20,624 nucleotides of DNA, from positions 1-20,624 of the IMG/VR virus record IMGVR_UViG_3300038424_000036, one strand, 5' to 3'. A program made the position numbers and the translations under genes. The notes below the pieces were generated by a model. That model was given only the letters and a program-made list of their open reading frames with translations. It was not told where the DNA came from and searched no databases. The first letter of the stretch is position 1. Each line of letters begins with the position of its first letter. This document shows positions 5,584-12,071 of this stretch, in pieces. The DNA comes from a virus.

Positions 5584-7125
5584 ATGCCTGTCGCCCTCGA
5601 TGCCGTGCGTTATCTCGGCGAGCACCTCAGCGAGAACATCGCTCGCACTCCAGAGGGATACCTCATCTGCAAGAACGCCATCATTGGACGCACCGGATTC
5701 CAAGGTTACACGGTCGGAGAGATTGAGCCGAAGAAGTCCACTGACAGTGGAGAGATCAGCGAGAACTGGAAGCTCTGGGATTCTTATTTTCAGGGCCGCT
5801 CCAGGGATGAACGAATCGATCTCTGGCGCGATCCCCAGGAGGTTTTCTCTCCAGCCACTCTCGCCAGCTTCGAAGGAAAAACTTTCACTCTCACTCATCC
5901 TGACACCAACCTTGATCCCGAGAACGAACAAGAGCATCACGTCGGACATGTGCAGAACGTGCGCAAGGGTGAAGAACCTCTGGACTCTGGCGACTGGCCG
6001 ATGCTTGCTGACATCATCGTCACAGACGCCGGGGCGATTAGGGCCATCGAGGGTGGAGACAGAGAACTTTCCTGTGGCTACACTTACCGGCTCGCCAAGA
6101 ATGGTGAGCGGCTTGAGCAACACAAGATCATCGGAAATCACGTGGCTCTGGTCCCGAAGGGCAGGGCTGGTGATGAGGCAAGGATCAATGACGCCGCACC
6201 AACGAAGGAGACTCCCGTGAAAACTGACTTTTTGAAACGCATCTTCGCATTGGGATTCCAGGCGTTCGCGAAGGACGCGAAGCCGGAAGAGTTGGCCACG
6301 GCCATCGAGGAAGTTGGCAAGGCAGAGCCCGTGCTTAAGGAGCCTCGCTTCGTGAAGATCGGCACCACGAGCGACGGTGTGGACATCTTCAAGAGCGTCG
6401 CCTTCGACGACGATGACAAGGGGAAGGACGACGACAAGAAGAACGCCAAGGATGCCGCCGAGGGTGGAGTCCAGGAAGAGGCAGAGCGCCGGGCCATGGA
6501 CGACAGAGGAAAGCGCTTGCATGGTGCTCTTGATCTTCTTTTGCAAAAGGAAGGCGAGAAGAAAGCCGCCGGAGATGCGGACTTGGCCGAGCTGGGCAAG
6601 CTCTTCTCGCAGTTCATGGCCGAGGAAGGGGCCGAGCAGGAGCACGCCGGAGACGACGACAAGGGCAAGGCCAAGGACGACAAGAGCGAAGAGGAGCTGA
6701 AGCCCATCGGCGATGACGACAAGGGGAAGGATGACGATGAGGGCAAAGGCAAGGATGACGACAAGGGCAAGGGGAAAGATGATGCCGAGATCGTGAGTCC
6801 CGAACCCGACCTGGAGAAGAAACAAGTGCCGGAGTCTCAGTTCGACACGGCCGCCGTTCTGCTCAAGGGTCTTCGTCCGTTCATCGCCAAATGCGGAGAC
6901 AAGAAAACCATCGCGGCCTTCAACACCGCCCTGGACTCCCTGAACGCCGCCCGCAAGAAAGCCGGCGATGGCACAGGCAGCTATGCGAGCTTCGAGAGCG
7001 CGGCTCAGAGTCTTGGCAAGGACACCGCGATGCAGGGTGAATCTCCGGTGCAGAAGGAAGCCAAGCGCATAGACGCCATCTACAGGGCGGAGATGGAGAA
7101 GCGCAGCCGCCGGGGAAAGAAGTAA
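5584..7125 (+). CDS. DUF2213 prohead protease/scaffold fusion
   Basis: This is a 513-residue protein. Residues ~15-200 match DUF2213: E-G-Y-L-I-C-K-N-A-I-I-G-R-T-G, FSPATLASFEGKTFTLTHPD, VGHVQNVRKG, ELSCGYTYRL and NHVALVPKGRAG. H105 in THPD and S163 in LSCGY sit where prohead serine proteases have their catalytic His and Ser, so I infer a self-processing capsid maturation protease. From ~residue 205 the sequence becomes helical and highly charged; ~273-295 and ~357-402 are Asp/Lys/Gly-rich low-complexity linkers. The last ~100 residues are helical. This layout fits a protease fused to a scaffold that is cut and expelled during maturation. The gene precedes the cement and major capsid genes. 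A long antisense open frame here is a shadow of the biased codons. Confidence 0.85.
   Translation: MPVALDAVRYLGEHLSENIARTPEGYLICKNAIIGRTGFQGYTVGEIEPKKSTDSGEISENWKLWDSYFQGRSRDERIDLWRDPQEVFSPATLASFEGKTFTLTHPDTNLDPENEQEHHVGHVQNVRKGEEPLDSGDWPMLADIIVTDAGAIRAIEGGDRELSCGYTYRLAKNGERLEQHKIIGNHVALVPKGRAGDEARINDAAPTKETPVKTDFLKRIFALGFQAFAKDAKPEELATAIEEVGKAEPVLKEPRFVKIGTTSDGVDIFKSVAFDDDDKGKDDDKKNAKDAAEGGVQEEAERRAMDDRGKRLHGALDLLLQKEGEKKAAGDADLAELGKLFSQFMAEEGAEQEHAGDDDKGKAKDDKSEEELKPIGDDDKGKDDDEGKGKDDDKGKGKDDAEIVSPEPDLEKKQVPESQFDTAAVLLKGLRPFIAKCGDKKTIAAFNTALDSLNAARKKAGDGTGSYASFESAAQSLGKDTAMQGESPVQKEAKRIDAIYRAEMEKRSRRGKK
6652..6785 (+). repeat. Degenerate tandem repeat coding Asp/Lys/Gly linker
   Basis: GACGACAAGGGCAAG-like units recur with variation, coding DDDKGK-type blocks in the scaffold part of the DUF2213 gene. 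A smaller block of the same kind lies near 6400-6450. Such repeats can expand or contract without breaking the frame, so linker length may vary between relatives. Confidence 0.7.
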
Positions 7126-7157
7126 GCCAGGCTTCAGACTGTAGGGTTTTGGAACGA

Positions 7158-7174
7158 GCGGGCCGGGAGCCCGC
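7158..7174 (+). promoter_or_regulatory. GC stem-loop upstream of the cement protein gene
   Basis: GCGGGC (7158-7163) and GCCCGC (7169-7174) form a perfect six-pair G:C stem with a five-base loop. An A/G-rich leader (AGAGGAGAAG) and the ATG at 7199 follow. There is no T-run, so it is not an intrinsic terminator. It may mark mRNA processing or protect the abundant downstream message. Confidence 0.45.
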
Positions 7175-7198
7175 AGAGCAGAAGAGGAGAAGAAAATC

Positions 7199-8008
7199 AT
7201 GTTGACAATCCATTCAGGGAAATTGGCATTGCTCCGTTGGCTGGACCGGCACTTCGCCAAGCACGGATACAACAGGGCTTTCGAGCGCCATGTGGCGCGA
7301 TTGCTCTATGACCCGAGTGGAATTTCGGAGACGGGTAGCGGGACCCCCTTCGGTGCCGTGATCCCGGTGACAGGATTGAACATCGGATTCCTCGGCCAAG
7401 TTTCGAGAACCGGCGAGCGCGTGATCGCGGCCGGCCAGGCATCTGCTCAACTGACTCCGTTCGTGGCTGATGCGATCGCCTTCGCAGATGCGGTCTATCT
7501 GGTGCCCGACACGACCGCTCAGGGAGCAACGCCCTCAGCTCCGACACAACCCGCCCCTCTCACGTCATCCTTGGGTGGAACGTACATGTCGCTCAGGGCC
7601 GCCATCATCGGGACAGGCACTCCGGGTTCTCCGAGCGGAGGGATAACCTTCAGCGCTCCGTATTTCTCAGGCATCGCCGTCCGCTTGGTGAAGACGATGC
7701 TTGGGTATCCTCAAGTGCCCGGAACTCTGGCGATCGGCTCCTACGCGCCCGGAGAGGTGATGGAAGTTCTGGAGCGAGGTTCTGTTGTCGTGAGAGTTTG
7801 GGCTGGCACGCCGCAGAGGAACCAGCCGGTGTATCTGCGAACCGCGTACAACATCATTTACTCGCCCGGCCCCGTCGGCGGACTCGAAGCATACGTCTCC
7901 GCGAGTTCCGCGAGTCAGGTCGCCCTCGTCGGAGTCGTGTTCCGCACCGGGTACGTGGACGGCAACGGATGCTGCGAGATCACGCTGTTGTCGCGGCAGT
8001 CTGCGTAG
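7199..8008 (+). CDS. Putative structural cement/decoration protein
   Basis: This is a 269-residue protein. The first ~50 residues contain an amphipathic helix with many Arg and His, then FGAVIPVTGLNIGFLGQVSRTGERVIAAG begins a beta-rich body. The C-terminal part (GEVMEVLERGSVVVRVWAGTP..QPVYLRT...VALVGVVFRTGYVDGNGCCEITLLSR) has the pattern of phage structural cement (Gp24-like) proteins, where a G-x-V-x-V-x-V strand, a Q-P-V-Y-L-R strand and a final D-G-N-G-x-x-E-I strand are typical. These proteins bind the capsid lattice and stabilise it. Its place between the protease/scaffold and the major capsid gene matches that role. AGAGGAGAAG just upstream of ATG 7199 is a strong ribosome site. The family match is less certain than for its neighbours. 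Confidence 0.6.
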   Translation: MLTIHSGKLALLRWLDRHFAKHGYNRAFERHVARLLYDPSGISETGSGTPFGAVIPVTGLNIGFLGQVSRTGERVIAAGQASAQLTPFVADAIAFADAVYLVPDTTAQGATPSAPTQPAPLTSSLGGTYMSLRAAIIGTGTPGSPSGGITFSAPYFSGIAVRLVKTMLGYPQVPGTLAIGSYAPGEVMEVLERGSVVVRVWAGTPQRNQPVYLRTAYNIIYSPGPVGGLEAYVSASSASQVALVGVVFRTGYVDGNGCCEITLLSRQSA

Positions 8009-8071
8009 CGACTGGTCGGCCGGTTGGTTGAGAGAGTTCGATCATTGATGAGACTGTTTGGAGGATCAGAA

Positions 8072-9073
8072 ATGTTCAAACACAATTGGACAGGGAGTGT
8101 GGCAAAGGACGCCGCCAGCGGCGCGGGTTTTGCTTTTCTCCAATCTCAGCTTGAGTTGCCGGACGTCAGGCTCATCGAGCCCTTGGCGTCGGTCACCCAC
8201 CCTCGGGACATTCCCATCAAGACGGGCGGAGGATTCCCCGAGTTCGTGAGCCGCTGGGCCTCTGATTATGCCACCGTCGGCGGGAACCAGTATGGCCTAC
8301 AGCTAACTCAGAACACCGACGTGCCGACGGTCCAGACCAACATCAACAAGGGCGTGTGGCGCACGTTCATCTGGCAGGCGTCCATGCTCATCACCCATCT
8401 AGACCTCCAGCGCCTGATCGACGCCAAGCGCTTCGGAATGCCGATGCCATTCAGCATCCAGGACCTGCTCGACCGAGGAGTCAGGGTGATCTGGGGCAAA
8501 GCCCTGGATCGCGTGACCTACCTGGGTTGGGCGGGTCAGCCGGGCCTCATCAACAACACGGCGATTGGCTACACGGCAGCCTCGAACGGCGCGGCCGGTT
8601 CTCCGCTGTGGTCGAGGAAGACGACCACCGAAATCCTGAACGACATCAACCAGATCCTGCTGGCCACACAGCAGGCATCAGGATACGATGTGGCCGGGAT
8701 GGCGGACACGATTCTGATGGACTATGAGCACTACGACATCATGACGCAGCCCATGACCATCGGCGGGTTCAACTCCCTGCTCGAATGGGTTCTGGCGAAC
8801 AACATCGCGAAGCGCCAAGGGATCGAAGTGGAGATCCTTCCCCTCCCGGATCCGTGGATCGTTGGCCAGGGGCAGGTTGGCAGCCTGGCCAGATTGCTTG
8901 CGTACCGCAAGAACGACGAGACCGTGGAGCTTCAGATCCCGCAGCCGATCCAGAAAGTGATGACGGTCCCGAGCGTGAAGGATGGCGGAGCTTACGAGAC
9001 GCTGTTCAACGGTTGCGTGTCTCAGGTTCAGGTGTTCCGCAGCACCGCGATGGCTTATCTTGACGGCATTTAA
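8072..9073 (+). CDS. Major capsid protein, DUF2184 family
   Basis: With start 8072 the protein is 333 residues. GGAGG at 8060-8064, seven bases upstream, selects this ATG over the in-frame start at 8024. The pattern matches DUF2184 HK97-fold capsid proteins: an N-terminal arm and E-loop region (SVTHPRDIPIKTGGGFPEFVSRWASDY), the helix with ITHLDLQRLIDAKRFGMPM, WGKALDRVTYLGWAGQPGLINN, a domain around ILNDINQILLATQQASGYDVAGMADTILMDYEHYDIM, and a C-terminal VEILPLPDPW..GSLARLLAYRKNDETVELQIPQPI plus MTVPSVKDGGAYETLFNGCVSQVQVFR. Hundreds of copies form the shell. The position after protease/scaffold and cement genes agrees. No signs of damage. Confidence 0.92.
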   Translation: MFKHNWTGSVAKDAASGAGFAFLQSQLELPDVRLIEPLASVTHPRDIPIKTGGGFPEFVSRWASDYATVGGNQYGLQLTQNTDVPTVQTNINKGVWRTFIWQASMLITHLDLQRLIDAKRFGMPMPFSIQDLLDRGVRVIWGKALDRVTYLGWAGQPGLINNTAIGYTAASNGAAGSPLWSRKTTTEILNDINQILLATQQASGYDVAGMADTILMDYEHYDIMTQPMTIGGFNSLLEWVLANNIAKRQGIEVEILPLPDPWIVGQGQVGSLARLLAYRKNDETVELQIPQPIQKVMTVPSVKDGGAYETLFNGCVSQVQVFRSTAMAYLDGI

Positions 9074-9080
9074 GCGTCAG

Positions 9081-9090
9081 GGTGTATAAT
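9081..9090 (+). promoter_or_regulatory. Promoter-like motif GGTGTATNNT, copy 2
   Basis: GGTGTATAAT ends in a consensus -10 (TATAAT, 9085-9090). TTGACG at 9060-9065 is a fair -35 with a long spacer of 19 bases. Predicted transcription would start near 9097, at the beginning of the stem-loop 9095-9128. It would drive the small paralogs and connector genes after the capsid gene. Confidence 0.5.
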
Positions 9091-9094
9091 GCTT

Positions 9095-9128
9095 GTCGCC
9101 GGGTTCCAGAAAAGATCGGTCCGGCGAC
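9095..9128 (+). promoter_or_regulatory. 8-bp stem-loop after the major capsid gene
   Basis: GTCGCCGG (9095-9102) pairs perfectly with CCGGCGAC (9121-9128) across an 18-base loop. GAGG and ATG 9139 follow directly. No T-run follows, so intrinsic termination is unlikely. If the promoter at 9081-9090 is used, this hairpin forms the 5' end of the message and could protect it or control access to the start codon. Confidence 0.5.
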
Positions 9129-9138
9129 GAGGTGAATG

Positions 9139-9453
9139 ATGTACCAAAGGGTTCAGCGCACGATGTTCTTGACGAAGCGAGACGGGCATCCGGCGATCAG
9201 GCTGATGGCATCGCCAGAGCCACAGCATCTTCCGGCGTGGTTCACGGCGACGGAGTTCTACAAGGAAGCCGTGGAGCGCGGAAACATCTTGGAAGTGAGG
9301 GGCAAGCCACCGGCACCGCCAGCGGAGGAGTTCAAGGGTGAGCCCAAGATTCCGATGGGTCTTCCGACGCCTCCCAACCAGCCAGAGACGGCGCCACTCA
9401 CAGTCGGCGCAAAGAACAGAGGCAGAAGCAAGGCCGCCCAACCAAGTGCGTAG
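9139..9453 (+). CDS. Small phage protein, paralog 1
   Basis: This is a 104-residue protein; adjacent ATGs at 9136 and 9139 are possible, and GAGG spacing favours 9139. The core, residues ~20-55 (MASPEPQHLPAWFTATEFYKEAVERGNILEVR), is matched closely by the next gene, giving the shared pattern ASPEPQxxPxWxxxxExYKEAxxRGxxLEx. The rest is a Pro-rich, basic and probably disordered tail. Similar short proteins with a PxWxxxxxxYxxGxxxGxI core occur in phage head operons, with unknown role. It is the first gene after the capsid gene and stem-loop. Confidence 0.65.
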   Translation: MYQRVQRTMFLTKRDGHPAIRLMASPEPQHLPAWFTATEFYKEAVERGNILEVRGKPPAPPAEEFKGEPKIPMGLPTPPNQPETAPLTVGAKNRGRSKAAQPSA

Positions 9454-9465
9454 GGTGAATCAGAA

Positions 9466-9858
9466 ATGCTAGTGATAATCAAAAACAGTTTTTTCCTCCG
9501 ATGCCCCGATGCCAGCCAAATGCTTTATCACCAGAATCTTCACCTCCACGCTTCTCCCGAGCCGCAGGAGATTCCCGAATGGGTGGCCGAGGCGGAGGTT
9601 TACAAGGAAGCCCTCAAGAGGGGAACGGTCTTGGAGATCAAGGTTGCCTCCGCCGAGATCAAGCCACAGGCTGATCCAGTGACCGAAAAACCATCCGCCT
9701 CGGATGCCAGTGATTCAAAGCACCAGTCCAAGGCTGACGCGAAGGCTGACGCTGAGGCAAAAGCCCAAGAAGCGTGCGATGCGGAAGAGGAAGCGGACGA
9801 GCTGGTCGATGAGGACCAAGCTGCGGCCGATGCTCAGAAGAAACAGAAGAGTGCGTGA
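9466..9858 (+). CDS. Small phage protein, paralog 2 with acidic tail
   Basis: This is a 130-residue protein starting 12 bases after paralog 1. Residues ~27-62 repeat the paralog core (LHASPEPQEIPEWVAEAEVYKEALKRGTVLEIK). The C-terminal half is Ala/Asp/Glu/Lys-rich low complexity (ADAKADAEAKA, EEEADELVDED), opposite in character to the basic tail of paralog 1. The two genes probably arose by tandem duplication and then diverged in the tail. Function is unknown. Its TGA overlaps a GTG that may start the next gene. Confidence 0.65.
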   Translation: MLVIIKNSFFLRCPDASQMLYHQNLHLHASPEPQEIPEWVAEAEVYKEALKRGTVLEIKVASAEIKPQADPVTEKPSASDASDSKHQSKADAKADAEAKAQEACDAEEEADELVDEDQAAADAQKKQKSA

Positions 9859-10586
9859 GGAGTGATGTGGGTGGGTTCCCAGATTACAGCGAGTGGCTCG
9901 AGTCGGTTTGGGGATGGCCTGACGAGTCGGGCGGGATGCTGCCCACCCTCGCGGGTGCCTCGAACGTAGTCTACGGAACGAACCCACCCTACACCGTTCA
10001 AGATTTTCTCGCCCTCTATCCCAAGTTCGCGGGACCGCCTCTGATCTCGCCCGTGACCACGGTTTCGGGAAGCGCAAGCGTAAGCGTTCCAGACGCAACG
10101 GGACTGACGATTGGCAACGCCGTCGCCGGACCTGGAATACCGAACGGAACCTTCATCTCGGGCATCGCTGGCTTGGTCCTGACGCTCTCGCAGAACGCCA
10201 CCGCAAGCGCGTCGATCAGCCTCACCATCTGGAACGCTCCGCCGATACCGTTCGCCGTCATCACCGCCTATCTTTACTTGGCCACCGCATCTCTTGTTCA
10301 GGCTCGCTGGCAGGAGCAGTGGGTGCTCGCTGTCGCGCTGTACGTGGCGCACTTCCTCACCCTGTACGCGAGGTCTGATGGCGATCCGAACTCCAGCGTC
10401 GGGCGGATCGCGGCCCAAGGGCTGGCGACCGGAATAGCCGTTGCGAAGTCGGTCGGCGACGTGAGCGTGAGCTATCAGCCGGTGCAAGGCTTGGAGAACT
10501 GGGCGAGCTGGAACCTGACGCAATACGGCCAGATGCTGGCGACGATGGCCAAGGTGATCGGCAGCGGGCCGATGCTGGCATGGTGA
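9855..10586 (+). CDS. DUF4054-like head-tail connector with inserted beta domain
   Basis: The frame runs 243 residues from GTG 9855, which overlaps the previous stop (GTGA); GTG 9867 is an alternative start, preceded by AGGAG. Residues ~47-62 (YTVQDFLALYPKFAGP) and ~128-243 (PFAVITAYLYLATASLVQARWQEQWVLAVALYVAHFLTLYAR, then SVGDVSVSYQ and WNLTQYGQMLATMAKVIG) fit DUF4054-type head-tail connector proteins. Between them, residues ~67-126 form an extra beta module (VSGSASVSVPDATGLTIGNAV...GIPNGTFISGIAGLVLTLSQNATA), whose GIPxGTxIxxI...TLSxxAT pattern is known from many phage surface proteins. The connector joins portal and tail. The insert probably projects from the neck; that is inference. Confidence 0.75.
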   Translation: MRSDVGGFPDYSEWLESVWGWPDESGGMLPTLAGASNVVYGTNPPYTVQDFLALYPKFAGPPLISPVTTVSGSASVSVPDATGLTIGNAVAGPGIPNGTFISGIAGLVLTLSQNATASASISLTIWNAPPIPFAVITAYLYLATASLVQARWQEQWVLAVALYVAHFLTLYARSDGDPNSSVGRIAAQGLATGIAVAKSVGDVSVSYQPVQGLENWASWNLTQYGQMLATMAKVIGSGPMLAW

Positions 10587-10590
10587 GAGC

Positions 10591-11079
10591 ATGATGCCTC
10601 AAATCTCGGTTTCGAGAAGCGGTAGCGGCCCGCTGGCCCTCTACCAGGCGCTCTCCAAGATCAGGCGCGCAGAGGTGCTGGTCGGCATCCCGCAGCGGAC
10701 GGCTGGCCGGCCTCGGCAGAAGATAAACAACGCCGCCCTGCTCTACATCCACACGCACGGCTCTCCGGTTCGGGGCATCCCCGCCCGTCCCGTCATCGAG
10801 CCAGCGATCCAGGCCGAGGGCAACAGGCAGGCCATCGCGGTGGAGCTTGAGGCTGCGGCCAAGGCATGGCTCGACAAGAATCCAGTGAAGGCCACTGCTT
10901 TCCTGCGTCGCGCCGGAATCGCCGGGGTGAACGCCTCGAAGTCCTGGTTCGTCGATCCGCGGAACCGCTGGGCACCGAACGCTCCGTCCACCATCAAGCG
11001 GAAGGGTTCGGACAGACCCCTGATCGACACCGGAGCCATGAGAAAGTCCATCACGTTCGTGGTCAGGGAAGAGACATGA
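10591..11079 (+). CDS. HK97 gp10-like neck/tail-completion protein
   Basis: This 162-residue protein has the pattern of the HK97-gp10-type family: VLVGIPQ near residue 32, NNAALLYIHTHGSPVRGIPARPVIEPAI (about 50-77), and a closing R-W-x-P-N-A-P-S-T-I-x-R-K-G-S-D-R-P-L-I-D-T-G-A-M-R-K-S-I. These proteins sit at the head-tail interface. ATGs at 10591 and 10594 are both possible, and GGTGAGAG just upstream serves either. It lies four bases after the DUF4054-like gene and overlaps the next gene by four bases (ATGA). Its role follows from family and order; sheath genes downstream make it a neck component of a contractile tail. Confidence 0.8.
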   Translation: MMPQISVSRSGSGPLALYQALSKIRRAEVLVGIPQRTAGRPRQKINNAALLYIHTHGSPVRGIPARPVIEPAIQAEGNRQAIAVELEAAAKAWLDKNPVKATAFLRRAGIAGVNASKSWFVDPRNRWAPNAPSTIKRKGSDRPLIDTGAMRKSITFVVREET

Positions 11080-11441
11080 TCGACGTTTCCGAAGTGGTCA
11101 ACGATCCTGAGAACGCGCAGAGTTACAGCATCCTGCGCTCGGCTGGAACCTGGGTCAACGGCGTGTGGCAGCCGAACGCGGAGACGCTTCAGGGCTACGG
11201 GAGAATCTCCGTCGCCAGACCGCGCGACGTGGAGATGATCCCCGAAGGAGACAAGATCGTCGGGGCGATGGTCTTCTGGTCCAGCACCGCGATCTTTGGG
11301 ACCAGAGCAGACAGCGCTGGAAACGGCGGCTCGAGCGACATCCTGATGTGGAGGGGAAAGAAGTTCCGAGTGCTGAGCGTGTATCAATATTCTGACTATG
11401 GTTATTGGAAGGCGATAGCCACGCGGATGGAGGCGGCCTGA
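11076..11441 (+). CDS. Putative head-closure (stopper) protein
   Basis: This 121-residue protein starts at ATG 11076, which overlaps the previous stop (ATGA); open frame upstream of it is only a shadow. Its C-terminal half reads ISVARPRDVEMIPEGDKIVGAMVFWSST and then SSDILMWRGKKFRVLSVYQYSDYGYWKAIATRME. The R-P-x-x-x-E-x-I-P-E-G-D and D-I-x-x-W-x-G-x-x-F-R-V-L elements are typical of small beta-barrel stopper or head-tail joining proteins in myophages with this gene order. It lacks a distinctive catalytic feature, as expected. The call relies on pattern and position between gp10-like and terminator genes. Confidence 0.6.
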   Translation: MIDVSEVVNDPENAQSYSILRSAGTWVNGVWQPNAETLQGYGRISVARPRDVEMIPEGDKIVGAMVFWSSTAIFGTRADSAGNGGSSDILMWRGKKFRVLSVYQYSDYGYWKAIATRMEAA

Positions 11442-12061
11442 TGACCACGACCACCTATCCAAACACGCAGCAGCTCGTGAGTTCGGCGCTGACCATCTCT
11501 CAGGTCAACGCCGTCTTGCAGCCGCTCACGCTCGGCATGCTCGGCCTGCTGGTGGAGATCAACTCTTCTGCCGTCCGCGTCGAGTGGCCCAAGGAAGGCG
11601 CGCCGTTCGTGAACACTCCAGATGACGACGTGTGCTTCCTGCGATGCGTTCCCGAGGATGGCGAGTACAACAAGGTCCGAGACAAGGCCGTCATCCAGAA
11701 CGACGACGATGCGGAGTCGATCACGGAACGGTTCAGCTACACGCGCGTCTGGCGAATCACCTGGTGCCTCTATGGTCCCAACTCGACGGACAGAGCGAGG
11801 GCCATCAAGAGCGCCATCTTCGAGGTTGATTACTTCCTCGACCAGCTTTCGCTGAGCCAGCTTTTCCCGGTCAGCGAGTACGGAGAGCCGGTCCGCGCAC
11901 CGGAGAACATCGACGGCCAGTGGTTCGAGCGGGTGGACTATGAGGTGACGATGTACGAGTTCGTGGTCGAGACCATCATCGATCAGAGCGTGAAGAGCGT
12001 GGAAGTGAAGACGTTCGAGCACGCTGGGCAGTTTGCTGATTTTACAGTGACAGGTAGCTAA
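11441..12061 (+). CDS. Putative neck/tail terminator protein (LIC_12616/gp12-like)
   Basis: This is a 206-residue protein. ATG 11441 overlaps the previous TGA by one base (TGATG); longer in-frame starts such as 11405 lie inside the previous gene. The pattern VRVEWPKEGAPFVNTPDDDVCFLRCVPEDGEYNKVRD followed by YTRVWRITWCLYGPNSTDRARAIKSAIF matches the phage neck-terminator family named LIC_12616/gp12-like: an I-x-W-P-x-x-G-A-P segment, then the WxVxWxLYGPNSxDxAR helix. Such proteins cap the tail tube and join it to the neck. The C-terminal ~70 residues contain strands with an acidic surface. The sheath gene follows after 10 bases. Confidence 0.7.
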   Translation: MTTTTYPNTQQLVSSALTISQVNAVLQPLTLGMLGLLVEINSSAVRVEWPKEGAPFVNTPDDDVCFLRCVPEDGEYNKVRDKAVIQNDDDAESITERFSYTRVWRITWCLYGPNSTDRARAIKSAIFEVDYFLDQLSLSQLFPVSEYGEPVRAPENIDGQWFERVDYEVTMYEFVVETIIDQSVKSVEVKTFEHAGQFADFTVTGS

Positions 12062-12071
12062 GGAGTCCAAA

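Noticed and set aside
7158-7174. Intrinsic terminator before the cement gene.
   Set aside because: The stem is followed by A/G-rich sequence, not a T-run. The same holds for 9095-9128.
5443-7272. 609-codon open frame on the minus strand across the DUF2213 gene.
   Set aside because: It is antisense to a well-supported gene, its product is low-complexity Leu/Val/Ser/Gly, and it results from the biased codons of the Asp/Lys-rich protein. No ribosome site is seen.
10866-11075. N-terminal extension of the stopper gene to 10866.
   Set aside because: It lies inside the gp10-like gene and reads as shadow sequence. ATG 11076 overlaps the previous stop in the ATGA manner used elsewhere here.
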